This document shows, piece by piece, positions 18,775-26,760 of a stretch of DNA of 26,760 bases. Both the position numbers and the translations under genes were made by a program. This DNA is from Chara braunii (lineage: Eukaryota; Streptophyta; Charophyceae; Charales; Characeae). Below the pieces are notes generated by a model, which saw only the letters and a list, made by a program, of their open reading frames with translations, was not told the DNA's origin and did no database searches. The DNA is taken from contig BFEA01000030.1 in the NCBI GenBank assembly GCA_003427395.1, positions 3,979,628 to 4,006,387 on the forward strand. Direction: 5' to 3'. Within the stretch, counting starts at the first letter, position 1. Every line of letters begins with the position of its first letter.

Positions 18775-19250
18775 AGAATGTGCGGCATTGGGAGAGAGGT
18801 GCGGCATGTCAAATCAGAAGCGTAGAATACGTAGAGCGTGGGCGAGATGTGCGGCATGCCGGAATTTTGAGTGCAGTGTGTGTCAGGTTGCTCGGCCGCA
18901 TTAAGGAGTGGGGAGTGTGCGGCATTGTGAGGAGGGAATGTGCGGCATTGTGAGGAGGGAATGTGCGGCATTGTGAGGAGGGAATGTGCGGCATTGTGAG
19001 GAGCAATGTGCGGCATTGTGAGGAGCAATGTGCGGGGTTGTGTGGAAGGAGTGTGTGGGGTAGGTATTGTGGGGAGGGAATGTGCGGCGTTGTGGGAACT
19101 CGAGGGAAATGTGCGGCACTGCGAGGGGGGGGAGGGAAATGTGCGGCATGTCTTACAGTGAGAGCTAGTGCGTTGGGAAGATGTGCGGCACGTTGGGACG
19201 AGTGCGCTGTGGCCTGTTGTACTCGGGAGAGTAGTAAATGTGCCGCACAT
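18775..19250. repeat. Degenerate GTGCGGCAT minisatellite with a 23-bp core array
   Basis: The word TGTGCGGCA recurs throughout. At about 18912-19045 it forms a regular 23-bp direct-repeat array (AATGTGCGGCATTGTGAGG plus four bases) of five or six units, with degenerate copies on both sides. All three minus-strand frames lack stops, which creates a long spurious-looking frame (18492-19259). Confidence 0.85.
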
Positions 19251-20051
19251 ATACGACACGCTGCAGGTGTGACGACGTTCGTGTACGTGTCAGGTTGGTG
19301 GGAATGTTGAGTGTGTCGTTGACGACAACGCATGCAGAGGATGGGAGTAAAAACCCTACTCTACTCTCGAGGGGAAAGAGTGGATGGGCTCGCTGCAGAG
19401 CGTGGTGGACGCTCGAGGCAAATGGTAAAAAAAAGCCAATGCCACGTGTGCTTTGGATGGATCATTTGTGGGTGTGCGGGCTCGTTGATGTCTGGCGATG
19501 GGGCGGAGAGACGATGACAGCCCGACAAACTGAATCTCAATGGGGGCATAAAGTTGGTTGGCTGTGCTAGGTGGAGGAGGAGAAGAGGGCGCGACCGTGG
19601 CGCGCCTGCGCGTAACAGAGAAACCGCTCAGCAAACGAGATAGCTAGGTAGTTTTGGTCGATGCTTGGGGGTGCGCCAATGTGTTGACGTCAACAGATTG
19701 AGAGCACTTGTGTGAGGAGGAGAAGGGGGGTGGTTGAATGCGCGGGGCGTTCTCGAAGGGTAGTTGGATGTGTGAGGAGGAGGATGGGGTGGGTGGGGGT
19801 GGGTGTGAGGGTAGTACTTGTGTGCACGGCTTGTAGAAGGGGAGCTGCAGCGGGAGGGAGGGGGTTTAGCAAGCATCGCCACGAGTACTTTTCACCGGTT
19901 CTCTTTCGGTTTGGGGAGGGGGGTGTAGAGAGACTCTGAGATGTTTGACGCAGTGGCGTCGTTTGTGGGCTGGCCTACGGAAGGGATGTCGGAGTTTGTA
20001 CGTTCTTACTTGACGAACATAATGTAGCCCTCACTTTGAAGTGTCTAATAA
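19251..20051. other. G-rich upstream region of the LRR gene, no gene recognised
   Basis: Mixed then G/T-rich on the plus strand, with related words (TGTGTGAGGAGGAG) at about 19708 and 19768. A G-quadruplex motif with single-base loops is at 19786-19803. It may contain the promoter of the gene starting at 20272, but no TATA box or initiator could be assigned. Confidence 0.4.
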
Positions 20052-20160
20052 GCACTACCGTCTTCACCCGAATAGAACGCCCGGTCATTACAGCCGTATG
20101 GTTCAATTTTTTGTACACGGCGATAATGACCGGGCGTTGTATTTGGGCGGAGACGGTAGC
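20052..20160. repeat. Imperfect ~47-bp-arm hairpin upstream of the LRR gene
   Basis: Arms 20052-20098 and 20114-20160 pair across a ~15-base loop. Perfect blocks are AACGCCCGGTCATTA (20076-20090) with its complement (20124-20138) and CTACCGTCT (20055-20063) with AGACGGTAG (20151-20159). The size and layout suit a small MITE or a pre-miRNA-like hairpin. It ends 111 bases before the ATG of the gene, so it may lie in its promoter or leader. Confidence 0.65.
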
Positions 20161-20258
20161 ACCCGAAACGTTGCTTGACAGTACATGCAGTCATGCTGAA
20201 GGTGCGATTGCGTGCAGGGGAAGAGGGTAGGTAAGGTGGTAGTAACATGAGAGCTGCA

Positions 20259-20285
20259 ATGGCTCCGATTGATGGGGAATGGTGA
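20259..20285 (+). promoter_or_regulatory. Short upstream ORF overlapping the first ATG of the LRR gene
   Basis: ATG at 20259 opens eight codons ending at TGA 20283-20285, out of frame with and overlapping the main ATG at 20272. Another out-of-frame ATG lies at 20247. If the leader is unspliced, these would reduce initiation at 20272 and favour the next in-frame ATG (20332). A donor-like AGGTAAGG at 20229-20236 could instead splice them out. Confidence 0.4.
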
Positions 20286-23200
20286 GAGAGGGTTGGGTGT
20301 GGAGGAGGGGGAGGGGAGCAGGCGGGGAAAGATGGGAGAGGAGGAAGAAGAGGAGGGGTTGGTGAAGGACGTGTGCCGCTACGCAGCCGGCTTGCGGTCT
20401 ATCCCCGATGCCCTGAGGGAGTTGAGATCGAGTGAGAGCACCGTACGTTCTCTGAATCTTCATGGCAACTTCATTGCCAAGATCGACGGCTTGGCGGCCC
20501 TGGTTAACCTGACAGAGCTTAACCTCTCTTCTAACGAGATTGTACGCATCCGAGGCTTGTCGGGACTAACGAACCTGACCAGCCTCAACTTGGCAAGCAA
20601 CCGGATCGCAGCAATCACAGGTCTGGACGGTCTCGTGTCACTGCGACGATTGATACTGTCTCACAACGGGATCTCAAGTCTGAGCGGCTTGTCGGCTCTC
20701 CATGGGATGACCTACTCCCTCCAGACTCTGGACATGCGGGACAACTGTATCTCGTCTTTGTCTGAGCTATGGGCGCTCGCAGGATTGCCGCACCTAAGAG
20801 TGGTCGTGTTCAAAGCAGGGGGCAAAGATAACCCGATCTGTGGCATGCTCGGGTACCGAGCAGCAGTACTGGCAGCAGCCCGGGGCTTGTGTAGCCTGGA
20901 TGGTTCCCCCGCCGACGAGATCGTGCCAGAAAGCGCGGGAACGTCAGGTCCCATGACCACCGGAAAGGCCGCAAGCCTTCCCGCCTGGACCGGCTTGTAT
21001 CGAGCAGAGGAGGAGGAGAAAGGAGAGGAGGAGGAAGAGGAGGAGGAAGAGGTGGTGGCGGGAGTTAGTGGCTGGTACGATGATCACGTCACGGCAGCAG
21101 GAGAGCGTGTTGCAGCAAGAAGCGCAGCAGGGCCAGCAGCAGCAGCAGGAGGAGTAGGAGGAGGAGGAGGAGGAGGAGGAGGAGGAGGAAGAGGAGGAGG
21201 AAGGGGTACGAGAAGAAACGCACGAGAGGTGAGGAGAGGGGAGAACGTCGGGCAAAGGACTGTTGAAGGTATGGAGGAGGTTCGGAGAGAAGGAAAAGGC
21301 ACGGTGATGATGATGACGAAGCGGCCCATGCTGCGGGCAAGGATAGGTGATCCGACGACCAGACAGAAAGCGCTGGTTCCTTCGGCGGAACGTGGGGGTA
21401 GTGCCACGTGGCGAGGCCGGTCGGTGATCGAGAGTAGCCGCAGTAAACTGAAGGTCCCAGTGTCCAAGAACGGAGAGTGGAACTCGAAGAGCAATGCGGT
21501 GGCGTCCTGCCGGTTGCAGATGGATGGCGGGGGGGGGAGGGAGGAAGGTCAGCCGGCGGGACTCAACTTGAAGCTGCAAAGAGTAGATCAAGGTGATAAT
21601 GATCACGGAGACGGTGATGATGATGTTGAGGAGGAGGACGATGTAGGCGGCGAGGAGGAGGAGGAGGAGCAGGCGGAGAAGGAGAAGGGTAATCGGAAGG
21701 GAGGAAAGAGGGGTAGTAGCCGTGTGGGACCCAGTCTTCCAACGACTGAGCCCGTGGTGATGCCGCGAGTTGATGAGGCTTTGAGGGCTTTCCATCGTCG
21801 CATGATGATGAAGAAGCTGAGCGGCCACGTGGGGGAAGATGACAGGCAGAGATCGACGACAGAGAAAAGGCTGCAGGTTCTTGAGACTAGAGTGCTGACA
21901 TTATTTGGCAGGCTGATGAGAGAGAGAACTGGGCAGGTGAGGAGGTCTCTGAGGACGAGAAAGGGTGCAGAGGGATGGGCCGAGGAGGAAGAGGTGGAGG
22001 AGGAGGGGGAGGGGGAGGGGGAGAGGGAGGGGAGGAAGGAAGAAGAAGAACAACATGAATTGTTTGGTGGTCACGGGGCGAACGCTATCGGTGATGCAAG
22101 AAGAAGAGCAACCCCAGACAGGAGGAGGCTGGTAAGTCGTCGAGGAGAGGGAGGGGGAGGAGGGAGGGTTGAGGGTGTCGCAGGGCAATGCAGCAGAAAA
22201 GAGAAGTCAAGAACGCTGTTTGACGGTTATCTCCCCGGCAGTTGCTCCTGCCATCAAGATCGGTCTGTAGCTGAGACAAGAGGAGTCGGGGAAGGAGGAG
22301 GAGGAGGGGGAGGAGGAGGAGGAGGAGGAGGAGGAGGAGGAGAGGAAAGAAGGAAGAAAAAGAACAAGATAGAAGGCACAGAAGAGAGGGAAGACGTGAG
22401 TACGAGTATTGAAGGTGAAGAAGATATACTTAATGAGGAAACCGGCCAGCGAGGGAGCGGCACGTGGCGAAGAGGGAGAATGCTTGCAGACTCTGGTGCT
22501 GCTAACAACACCACGACTGTGTCTACGGTTGCGGAAGGCGAGCACCGAGGTATTGGGGAAGATGAAGGCGCTACGGAGGGGAGGAGGAGGAGGATGTTAG
22601 GTGCGCACTACTTATCAGTAAGGAGAGGAGGCGGCGCAGGAATTGTGGGTGCAGAAAACGGTGAGAGAAGAATGGCAAGAGAGGAAGCGGGAAGAGAAGG
22701 AGGGGCAAGGGAGGGGGAAGGCGAAGAAAGACGAAGAGCGGGAGGAGAAAGAGGAGGAGGAGAAAGAAGAGGAGGGGAGAGTGCCCACTACTTATCAGAA
22801 AGGAGAGGAGGAGGCGCAGGAATTGAGGGTGGTGCCGAAAACGGTGTGAGAAAAACAGCAAGAGCGGAAGCAGGAGGGGAAGGGGGAGGGGGAAGGGAGG
22901 GGCGAGGCGAAGAAGAAAGACGAAGAGGAGGAGAAAAAGGGGGTGAGAGAGGAGGAGAGAGAGGAGGAGAAGGGGAAAAAGGGACTCCTGTACTCCGAGC
23001 ACGTGGAGGATATGCGTATAGAGACGGAGATGGCGAGGTGAAGATGATAGAGAGCCTTCAGGAAGAGGTTGCGAGTTTGGAGGGTAGAATGGTAAGTATG
23101 CAGGAGGAGATGGAGGGCAAATTGAGAAGCTTGGATGATCTGCAAGGGAAGGCGAAACGGGAGTGTGAGGAGAGGGACGCAGAGATCAAGCGGTTGAGGG

Positions 23201-25158
23201 AGAAGTTGCTAGAGACTGATAGCGAGTTGGGACGGAGAAGAGGAGAGGTGGATTCTGTTCGGGTGGAGATGGCGGAGAAGAGAAGGCAATGGGAGTGCCG
23301 AGAGAAACAGCTAGCGGCGGAGCTGTCTGATCTTGGGGAGAGGCTGAGGGTCACCGAGGCGGACCTGCGTTCGCAGCAGAGGTTGGTGGGTTACATGGAG
23401 AAAGATGAGAGGGAGGCGATGGGTAGAGATCGAGAGGTCCGGCGTAGTGTGTTGGAGCATGTCAGAATTGAAGTGTTGCAAGCAAGGAAGGCAAGGGAGG
23501 AAGCAGAAGAGGGGAGGAGAGTGGCGGAAGAGGCTTTGGCGCGCAGTGAGTCTAAAGTTGTGGTCTTACAGGACAGGCTGGCGGAGATGTCCACCGCAGC
23601 GCAGGAGCTACGTGCAAGGTGCAGAGAGGATGCCAGAGAGCGCAATCAGCTTCTTTTAGAGAAGGAGGCTATGGCGAAGGAGAAGGAGGGGATGACGAAG
23701 GAGAAGGAGGCTATGGCGAAGGAGAAGGAGGCTATGGCGAAGGAGAAGGAGGAGGGAAGGAGAATGGAAGCAGCGATGGACCTGGCTCGTAAGGAGCATG
23801 AGAAGGCGGTGAACCAGCTGAGGAGAGAGGTGGAGGAGTACAAGGCAGCGCTCGTGAGGCAGTGTGAGGTCGCCGAGCAGCGAGGGAAGCTGATAGCAGA
23901 ATCGGATATGGCGGGAGCGAGGAAGAAGACGGAGACCAGAGCCGCCAAGGCCGAGAACGAGCTCAGGTCAACCTTGCAGCGGCACGCAGAAGAGATGGCG
24001 AAAGCCCGCGAAGAGGCGACTGGCCTGCAGTCGCAGGTGATGCAGTTGAAGAGAACACTAAAGGCGCTGATTTTGAAAGAATCTCGCGCAGAGGTGTTAG
24101 TCGCGGAATTGACTGAGGTGGTGAGCACACAGAAATCACAGCTACAGAGATTGAAGAGAGAGTACGAGGAAGGCAAAGGCGCGGCCTTGGAGGAGGTCCA
24201 GGCTCTGCGTGACGAGCTGAAGAAGAGGCGGTCTGACGCAGAGCGTTCTGAGTCTCAGGCGGCACTGGAGATGAAGGAGCTTAGAGCGGCTGTAAAGAGC
24301 GCAATGGCGGGAAGACAGTCTGCGGAGGCAGAGGCGGCAGCAGCCAGATCGGCGGAGGCAGAGGCATGTGACCAAATCCGCCGATTGCAGGAGGAGAGGG
24401 ATTCCCTGCATGCCAACTTTCAGCAGGCCAACGATGCTGTCAGGATCAAGAATGCCTTGCTTGATAGCCAGAATGCCACCGTAGCCGAGCTCAAGGCGGA
24501 GATCAGTAAGCTGAAGGAAGAGCTGCGCGGCGCGAAATTGGAGGGAGAAGCTGCAGAAGCGCAGTGGCGGGAAAGGTTTGACAACGAGGTCGAGCAAGGT
24601 AGGGCTTTGAGAGAGGAGTTGCTGGCGGAGGACAGTGCCATAGTTGACCTGCAAGAGAGATTGCGCGAGGAGCGCGCCCTGAGGATCGAACTGGAAGAAG
24701 GATTGAACGAGCTGCGAGCGAGGGTGAAGGAGAAGAACAGCCTTCTGAAGTTTGTTGAAGAGGAGGTGGCGACGGTGAAAGAAATGTTCCAGAAGAAGGA
24801 AGAGGCAGTCTTGGCGCAGAGAGACGAAGCACTGCGCACCGCCAAGAAGGCTCAGTCGGAGTTGGAAGACAACATAGCCAAAGCGGACGCGCGGTTGGCG
24901 GACGCGTTAGCCTCCGCAAGAAGGGAGCACGAGTTGGAAACGACAAGCAAGGTCAAGAGTCTAGAAGCTGAGCTTGCAGAAAGGGATGCCGCCATCGCCA
25001 GCGCGGAGAAGCGTGTGCAACAGGTGGAGGCAGAGATGAGAGTCCTCCTCCTCTCCATGGACAATCAGAAGGCGGCATCGACAGCTAAGCTGCATCAGCT
25101 CAGCCGGATCATTAAAGAACTGCAACAGACTTCTTCGCTTTCGCTCGACTTCACTTGA
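20272..25158 (+). CDS. LRRCC1: LRR and coiled-coil centriole protein (LRRCC1/VFL1-like)
   Basis: One uninterrupted frame of 1628 codons, ATG 20272 to TGA 25156-25158; ATG 20332 is an alternative start. Residues ~58-175 form about five SDS22-type 22-residue leucine-rich repeats (VRSLNLHGNFIAKIDGLAAL, then TELNLSSNEIVRIRGLSGL). They close with a cap containing DNPICGMLGYRAAVL and LCSLDG, close to the DNPVC-GYRAVIL cap of animal LRRCC1. Residues ~240-920 are Glu/Gly/Arg low complexity. Residues ~922-1620 are a continuous heptad-rich coiled coil. LRRCC1, called VFL1 in Chlamydomonas, sits in the distal lumen of centrioles and basal bodies, marks rotational asymmetry, and is needed for correct flagellar number and placement. 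Its presence fits an organism with flagellated sperm or cells. It is longer than human LRRCC1 (about 1030 residues) mainly through the low-complexity middle. I see no introns, which is unusual for 4.9 kb. Confidence 0.8.
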   Translation: MGNGERGLGVEEGEGSRRGKMGEEEEEEGLVKDVCRYAAGLRSIPDALRELRSSESTVRSLNLHGNFIAKIDGLAALVNLTELNLSSNEIVRIRGLSGLTNLTSLNLASNRIAAITGLDGLVSLRRLILSHNGISSLSGLSALHGMTYSLQTLDMRDNCISSLSELWALAGLPHLRVVVFKAGGKDNPICGMLGYRAAVLAAARGLCSLDGSPADEIVPESAGTSGPMTTGKAASLPAWTGLYRAEEEEKGEEEEEEEEEVVAGVSGWYDDHVTAAGERVAARSAAGPAAAAGGVGGGGGGGGGGGRGGGRGTRRNAREVRRGENVGQRTVEGMEEVRREGKGTVMMMTKRPMLRARIGDPTTRQKALVPSAERGGSATWRGRSVIESSRSKLKVPVSKNGEWNSKSNAVASCRLQMDGGGGREEGQPAGLNLKLQRVDQGDNDHGDGDDDVEEEDDVGGEEEEEEQAEKEKGNRKGGKRGSSRVGPSLPTTEPVVMPRVDEALRAFHRRMMMKKLSGHVGEDDRQRSTTEKRLQVLETRVLTLFGRLMRERTGQVRRSLRTRKGAEGWAEEEEVEEEGEGEGEREGRKEEEEQHELFGGHGANAIGDARRRATPDRRRLVSRRGEGGGGGRVEGVAGQCSRKEKSRTLFDGYLPGSCSCHQDRSVAETRGVGEGGGGGGGGGGGGGGGGEERRKKKNKIEGTEEREDVSTSIEGEEDILNEETGQRGSGTWRRGRMLADSGAANNTTTVSTVAEGEHRGIGEDEGATEGRRRRMLGAHYLSVRRGGGAGIVGAENGERRMAREEAGREGGAREGEGEERRRAGGERGGGERRGGESAHYLSERRGGGAGIEGGAENGVRKTARAEAGGEGGGGREGRGEEERRRGGEKGGERGGERGGEGEKGTPVLRARGGYAYRDGDGEVKMIESLQEEVASLEGRMVSMQEEMEGKLRSLDDLQGKAKRECEERDAEIKRLREKLLETDSELGRRRGEVDSVRVEMAEKRRQWECREKQLAAELSDLGERLRVTEADLRSQQRLVGYMEKDEREAMGRDREVRRSVLEHVRIEVLQARKAREEAEEGRRVAEEALARSESKVVVLQDRLAEMSTAAQELRARCREDARERNQLLLEKEAMAKEKEGMTKEKEAMAKEKEAMAKEKEEGRRMEAAMDLARKEHEKAVNQLRREVEEYKAALVRQCEVAEQRGKLIAESDMAGARKKTETRAAKAENELRSTLQRHAEEMAKAREEATGLQSQVMQLKRTLKALILKESRAEVLVAELTEVVSTQKSQLQRLKREYEEGKGAALEEVQALRDELKKRRSDAERSESQAALEMKELRAAVKSAMAGRQSAEAEAAAARSAEAEACDQIRRLQEERDSLHANFQQANDAVRIKNALLDSQNATVAELKAEISKLKEELRGAKLEGEAAEAQWRERFDNEVEQGRALREELLAEDSAIVDLQERLREERALRIELEEGLNELRARVKEKNSLLKFVEEEVATVKEMFQKKEEAVLAQRDEALRTAKKAQSELEDNIAKADARLADALASARREHELETTSKVKSLEAELAERDAAIASAEKRVQQVEAEMRVLLLSMDNQKAASTAKLHQLSRIIKELQQTSSLSLDFT
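22601..22969 (+). repeat. 180-bp in-frame tandem duplication inside the LRRCC1-like gene
   Basis: The segment starting at 22601 (encoding AHYLSVRRGGGAGIVGAENG) recurs at 22781 (AHYLSERRGGGAGIEGGAEN), an offset of exactly 60 codons. It sits in the purine-rich middle and keeps the frame. Confidence 0.85.
23670..23756 (+). repeat. 21-bp tandem repeat encoding AMAKEKE in the coiled coil
   Basis: Four tandem seven-residue units of the type A-M-A-K-E-K-E (one with G-M-T-K) match exactly one coiled-coil heptad per 21 bp, so expansion keeps both frame and heptad register. Confidence 0.85.
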
Positions 25159-25349
25159 GTCCACTTGACGCTACTCCAAACAAACCTTTTTGACAGTTGG
25201 TATGCACGGGCCTGCAGAGAGAGAAATGACCGGCACCTCTACCACGCATGTCCCTCGCCCGATCCCGTGAAGGGCGCAGATCACACTAGAGGAGGGAATG
25301 CGTTTAAATGGGGATATCATTTCTGTATCTTCCCCCTCTCTCTGCGTTC

Positions 25350-25740
25350 AGTCTCTCTCTCTCTCTCTCACTCTCTCTCTCTCACGTGTGTATGCGCGCA
25401 CGTGTGTGTGCGTGCGTGTGTGCATGCATGTGCGTGCATGCGTGTGTACGTGCACGTGCGTGCATGCGTGTGTACGTGCATGTGCGTGCATGCGTGTGCA
25501 TGCCTGCATGCGTGTGTACGTGCATGCCTACATGCGTGTGTACGTGCATGCCTACATGCGTGTGTACGTGCATGCCTACATGCGTGTGTACGTGCATGCC
25601 TGCATGTGTGTGTATGTGCATGGCTTTATGCGTGTGTACGTGCATGCCTGCACGCGTGTGTACGTGCATGCCTGCACGCGTGTGTACGTGCATGCCTGCA
25701 TGTGTGTGTACGTGCATGCCTGTATGCATACGTACTTGCG
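25350..25740. repeat. (CT)n, alternating purine-pyrimidine tract and 24-bp minisatellite
   Basis: After a (CT)n tract (about 25350-25382), bases 25383-25503 alternate pyrimidine and purine without a single break (121 bases of TG, CA, CG and TA steps). Next come nine 24-bp units plus a partial tenth (25504 to about 25740; type CTRCATGCGTGTGTACGTGC plus four bases), each with 23 alternating bases. All frames are open over the array, which explains the long Cys/His/Val/Ala-rich frames on both strands. It begins about 190 bases after the stop of the LRRCC1-like gene. Confidence 0.95.
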
Positions 25741-26246
25741 TGCGTACGTGCATGGGTGCATGCATATTCCATTTCTTTGTTAGCTTCAGCGAGTGTAACG
25801 TAAGGTACCCTCAGTCAATCATCTTGATCTGATTCCGTTTGTTTTTTGATCAGGTGATTGATTAGCTCATTAGTTCTCTTAGATAATGATAAATAAGTTG
25901 TAACTACTATCTTTTTTTCAACTGTTTTTGTTAACTTTTAGTGTATTTCACTTTGTTGTCACTTAGACTTGGCCGTTAAGCTACTTAGTTGGATTTCTAA
26001 GTCATTGGTCCATTGTTCATTTGGTTAGCTGTTGGTGAGCTGTACACCTAAGCCGTCAGCTATAACTATAGCAGTTAGCTGTAGATACAGATATAGCTAT
26101 ATAGCTATGTACAGGTCTGCTAGCTATGGATATAGCCATAACTATGTACCACTTTAGCTGCAGTTATAGCTATATCTATGTACGGCAATGCACCTCTCTA
26201 GTGCATCGTTGCAATGTAAACACCCCTGTAGTGCATCATCAGAATG
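25741..26246. other. AT-rich spacer with AGCTATA-rich cluster
   Basis: Between about 26047 and 26187 the words TAGCTATA, AGCTAT and CAGCTATAACTATAG recur many times, giving overlapping small palindromes. Just after it, GTGCATC direct repeats appear near 26201 and 26231. No gene is recognised. Confidence 0.5.
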
Positions 26247-26624
26247 TTAACATTCTTGTAGCACATCCGGGCTGAAGATGTCGTGAACGGAGTGAAAAAT
26301 TGGGTTGCTGGAAGGGGTGTGTGGGGAAAGGCCGGTGGCTGGTGGCTGGCCGTGTTTGGCCCGCAGGAGAAAACTTTGGTGAACTGGTAGTTCCTGTCTG
26401 TTGCTCTGCGTGAAGACATGAGGGGCCACAGTCTGGCCAACCTCAGCCTGTAGTTGTATTTGACTGGTGTGTAACTGCTGTTGCTGTGGCACCGTGTTCC
26501 AGTCTGTGACATGTGATCGGGTTGTGCAATTGCACACATCGGGATTACATGTGTCGCAGTTCGATTGCATGAGCTGGGGCATGGATGTTCGGATGTTGTT
26601 GTGCAGTTGCAATGGAATGGGCAC
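26247..26624 (-). CDS. Possible exon of an unrecognised Gln-rich protein
   Basis: A minus-strand frame of 125 codons has protein-like composition with a Gln-rich middle (TVPQQQQLHTSQIQLQAEVG). An overlapping second minus frame is also open over this area, which weakens the case. No domain is recognised. Confidence 0.2.
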   Translation of the reverse strand: MPIPLQLHNNIRTSMPQLMQSNCDTCNPDVCNCTTRSHVTDWNTVPQQQQLHTSQIQLQAEVGQTVAPHVFTQSNRQELPVHQSFLLRAKHGQPPATGLSPHTPSSNPIFHSVHDIFSPDVLQEC

Positions 26625-26669
26625 GACAAAACGATTGCTGATGATGACAGGGGGAGAGAATCAAACAGG

Positions 26670-26671
<2 letters not shown>

Positions 26672-26760
<89 letters not shown>
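26672..26760. repeat. (GA)n microsatellite running off the window end
   Basis: Uninterrupted GA dinucleotides to the last base; the true length is unknown. Confidence 0.95.

Noticed and set aside
18912-19045. CRISPR-like direct repeats
   Set aside because: The 23-bp units are contiguous with no unique spacers, and the context is eukaryotic.
18492-19259. 255-codon minus-strand frame rich in His, Pro and Ser
   Set aside because: It coincides with the 23-bp minisatellite, and the other minus frames are open as well.
25165-25803. Long Cys/His/Val/Ala-rich frames on both strands
   Set aside because: They are produced by the 24-bp minisatellite and TG-rich tract, which lack stops in all frames.

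Overview
The window looks like nuclear DNA of a green-lineage eukaryote that still makes centrioles and flagella. A charophycean alga such as Chara is my best guess, by inference only. The supporting signs are a plant-type U6 snRNA sequence, a long gene resembling the centriole protein LRRCC1/VFL1, a Penelope-like retroelement, and many microsatellites, foldback repeats and AT-rich spacers. The assembly has flaws: a 500-base gap (16209-16708), a single N after a poly-T run (1471), and a mate-pair junction adapter left in the sequence (13215-13249).

Region 1 (1-7520) is mobile DNA. A foldback element with long inverted AT-rich arms and a GC-rich palindromic core fills 1-1047 and is cut by the window start. 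A second copy of its arms (1250-1803 and 7079-7520) encloses a decayed Penelope-like retroelement (1804-7078). That element has two ~419-bp direct repeats (pseudo-LTRs), each with a hammerhead ribozyme on the sense strand. Between them lies one broken polyprotein frame in the order CCHC zinc knuckle, coiled coil, SAP-like segment, GIY-YIG endonuclease, reverse transcriptase. The endonuclease lies before the RT, the permuted order described for the Naiad/Chlamys type of Penelope-like elements. The coding frame carries eleven in-frame stops and two frameshifts, so this copy is dead. The 5' ribozyme looks intact and the 3' one has lost a core G.

Region 2 (7521-12900) is AT-rich and gene-poor. 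It may contain a few exons of an unrecognised gene on the minus strand and one open frame on the plus strand. Region 3 (12900-16800) is dominated by microsatellites, a tandem duplication with a 462-bp period, a foldback repeat and the gap. Region 4 (16800-20260) holds a short-TIR repeat, a U6 snRNA or U6 pseudogene, two further hairpin-forming inverted repeats, a 37-base poly-C run, a 23-bp minisatellite and a G-quadruplex motif.

Region 5 (20272-25158) is the only clearly intact protein gene: one uninterrupted frame of about 1628 codons with N-terminal SDS22-like leucine-rich repeats, a long purine-rich low-complexity middle and a ~700-residue C-terminal coiled coil. The layout and LRR cap match LRRCC1/VFL1. 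Region 6 (25159-26760) is a 121-bp perfectly alternating purine-pyrimidine tract, a 24-bp minisatellite, AT-rich spacer, a possible minus-strand exon and a (GA)n run leaving the window. I recognised no tRNA or rRNA gene and no CRISPR array.
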